Positions 6,414 through 7,136 of a stretch of 7,136 nucleotides of DNA are shown piece by piece; within the stretch, counting starts at the first letter, position 1, and every line of letters starts with the position of its first letter. Under the pieces are notes generated by a model. That model searched no databases and had not been told where the DNA came from. It saw only the letters and a list, made by a program, of their open reading frames with translations. The position numbers and the translations under genes were made by a program. The stretch spans positions 1 to 7,136 of the forward strand of contig JAJXWE010000071.1 in the NCBI GenBank assembly GCA_021781775.1, in the 5' to 3' direction. The stretch is from Pseudomonadota bacterium (GTDB taxonomy: Bacteria > Pseudomonadota > Gammaproteobacteria > Steroidobacterales > Steroidobacteraceae).

Positions 6414-7136
6414 CTACAGCAGGGTGACCACGCCCCGGCCACCGTCGACCCGGACGCGCTGGACGTCCCGAATACGCGACGTCGCGGTTCCAGTCCCGAC
6501 GACCGCCGGCAGACCAAACTCACGCGCGACGATCGCCGCGTGGCTCATTGAGCCGCCGATGTCGGACACCGCGCCTGCGATCTTCTGGAAGATCGGCGCC
6601 CAGGTGGGATTGGTGATCTGGCAGACCAGGATGTCGCCGGCCTGAAGCCGACCGATTTCCTGCACCGACTTCACGACGCGCGCCGTGCCTTCGACGATGC
6701 CGCTCGAGGCAGCAAAGCCGCGGATCTCGTTGCCGGCATCGTCGCTGCCGGCCTTCAGCCAGGTGTCGAGGCTCTCGCGGGTGATGCCCCAGAGCATGAC
6801 AATGGCCGGGTCGTCGATCACATCGGGTACCGGCCCCAGCGCGGGCGGACTCTCGTGCCGGGCCCACTGCTCGATGGCCGCGCGTCGCTCGGCGATGAGC
6901 GCCGGCCAGTGCGCCGGTCCCCGCGGAGCCGAGCCGGTCGACCAGGCGTTCATCAGATCGATGATGGCCGATTCGAGCTCATAGTGAGTCAGGTGGAAGA
7001 CGTCCTCGGCCTGCGCGAAGAAGCCGTTATCCGCGAGCAGCGCGCCGAACTCGCGAATTTTGTTGAAGAACAGATTGGTGTACCAGTGCTCGCAGTAGAA
7101 CTTGTGCCCCTCGACGTAGGGGAACACGCGGTGCGC
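6414..7136 (-). CDS. PEP-synthase-like phosphohistidine-domain subunit, phenylphosphate synthase alpha-like (5' end outside window)
   Basis: The frame is open through the right edge, so only the last 240 residues are seen; the GTG at 7127 is internal (preceded by A-H-R). The C-terminal 100 or so residues are the swivelling phosphohistidine domain (PEP-utilizers mobile domain). It starts near RGFAASSGIVEGTARVV and contains IGGSMSHAAIVAREFGLPAV, in which the His encoded at 6542-6540 is the expected phospho-carrier (family: GGxTxHAAI). The protein stops at VRVDGGRGVVTLL, straight after this domain, and so lacks the C-terminal PEP/pyruvate-binding barrel of true PEP synthase. The upstream part (FPYVEGHKFYCEHW, then EDVFHLTHYE and a WSTGSAPRGPAHWP stretch) looks like the region specific to the large subunit of phenylphosphate synthase, likely involved in acceptor binding. 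With the ATP-binding protein encoded 4 nt downstream it should form a two-part phosphotransferase. It could act on phenol, an enolised ketone or another alcohol-like group; sequence alone does not decide. Confidence 0.88.
   Translation of the reverse strand, partial: AHRVFPYVEGHKFYCEHWYTNLFFNKIREFGALLADNGFFAQAEDVFHLTHYELESAIIDLMNAWSTGSAPRGPAHWPALIAERRAAIEQWARHESPPALGPVPDVIDDPAIVMLWGITRESLDTWLKAGSDDAGNEIRGFAASSGIVEGTARVVKSVQEIGRLQAGDILVCQITNPTWAPIFQKIAGAVSDIGGSMSHAAIVAREFGLPAVVGTGTATSRIRDVQRVRVDGGRGVVTLL

Noticed and set aside
5369..7136. A single PEP synthase gene broken by frameshift or stop
   Set aside because: The phosphohistidine domain is encoded before the ATP-binding domain, the reverse of PEP synthase. 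The second gene has its own conserved N-terminus beginning at an ATG 4 nt after the stop. A genuine two-subunit enzyme has precedent in phenylphosphate synthase.

Overview
The window is GC-rich (about two-thirds G+C by eye), almost entirely coding, and uses many GTG/TTG start codons. This suits a high-GC proteobacterium, but nothing here fixes the genus. There are no RNA genes, mobile elements, repeats or CRISPR arrays, and no stretch over about 50 bases lies outside a gene.

Layout: the left edge carries the 3' part of a plus-strand gene for a small protein, possibly of the SnoaL/NTF2-like fold (1-437). It converges on the end of a long minus-strand operon that fills the rest of the window. 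In transcription order (right to left) the operon holds: (1) the C-terminal part of a protein with the PEP-synthase phosphohistidine domain, resembling the large subunit of phenylphosphate synthase (7136-6414, 5' end outside); (2) a free-standing PEP-synthase ATP-binding domain (6409-5369); (3) an AccB-type biotin carboxyl carrier protein (5372-4896); (4) an AccC-type biotin carboxylase (4899-3526); (5) a pyruvate-carboxylase/OadA-type carboxyltransferase with an altered substrate motif (3533-2037); (6) a HAD-IIA phosphatase (2029-1181); (7) an alpha/beta hydrolase (1184-480). Junctions are 4-7 nt gaps or 4-8 nt overlaps, so the seven genes are almost certainly co-transcribed and largely translationally coupled. 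The promoter lies beyond the right edge.

How the genes may work together: genes 1 and 2 look like a two-subunit ATP-dependent phosphotransferase that passes phosphate through a histidine to an organic acceptor. In phenylphosphate synthase that acceptor is phenol. Genes 3-5 form a complete three-subunit biotin-dependent carboxylase. Its carboxyltransferase keeps the metal-binding and carbamylated-Lys motifs but lacks the Arg motif that holds pyruvate. The combination suggests an undescribed, or poorly described, ATP-driven carboxylation system in which a ketone, phenol or other poorly acidic substrate is activated by phosphorylation and carboxylated by carboxybiotin. The phosphatase and hydrolase would handle intermediates or product. 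The enzyme families are well supported by motifs; the joint pathway and its substrate are inference.
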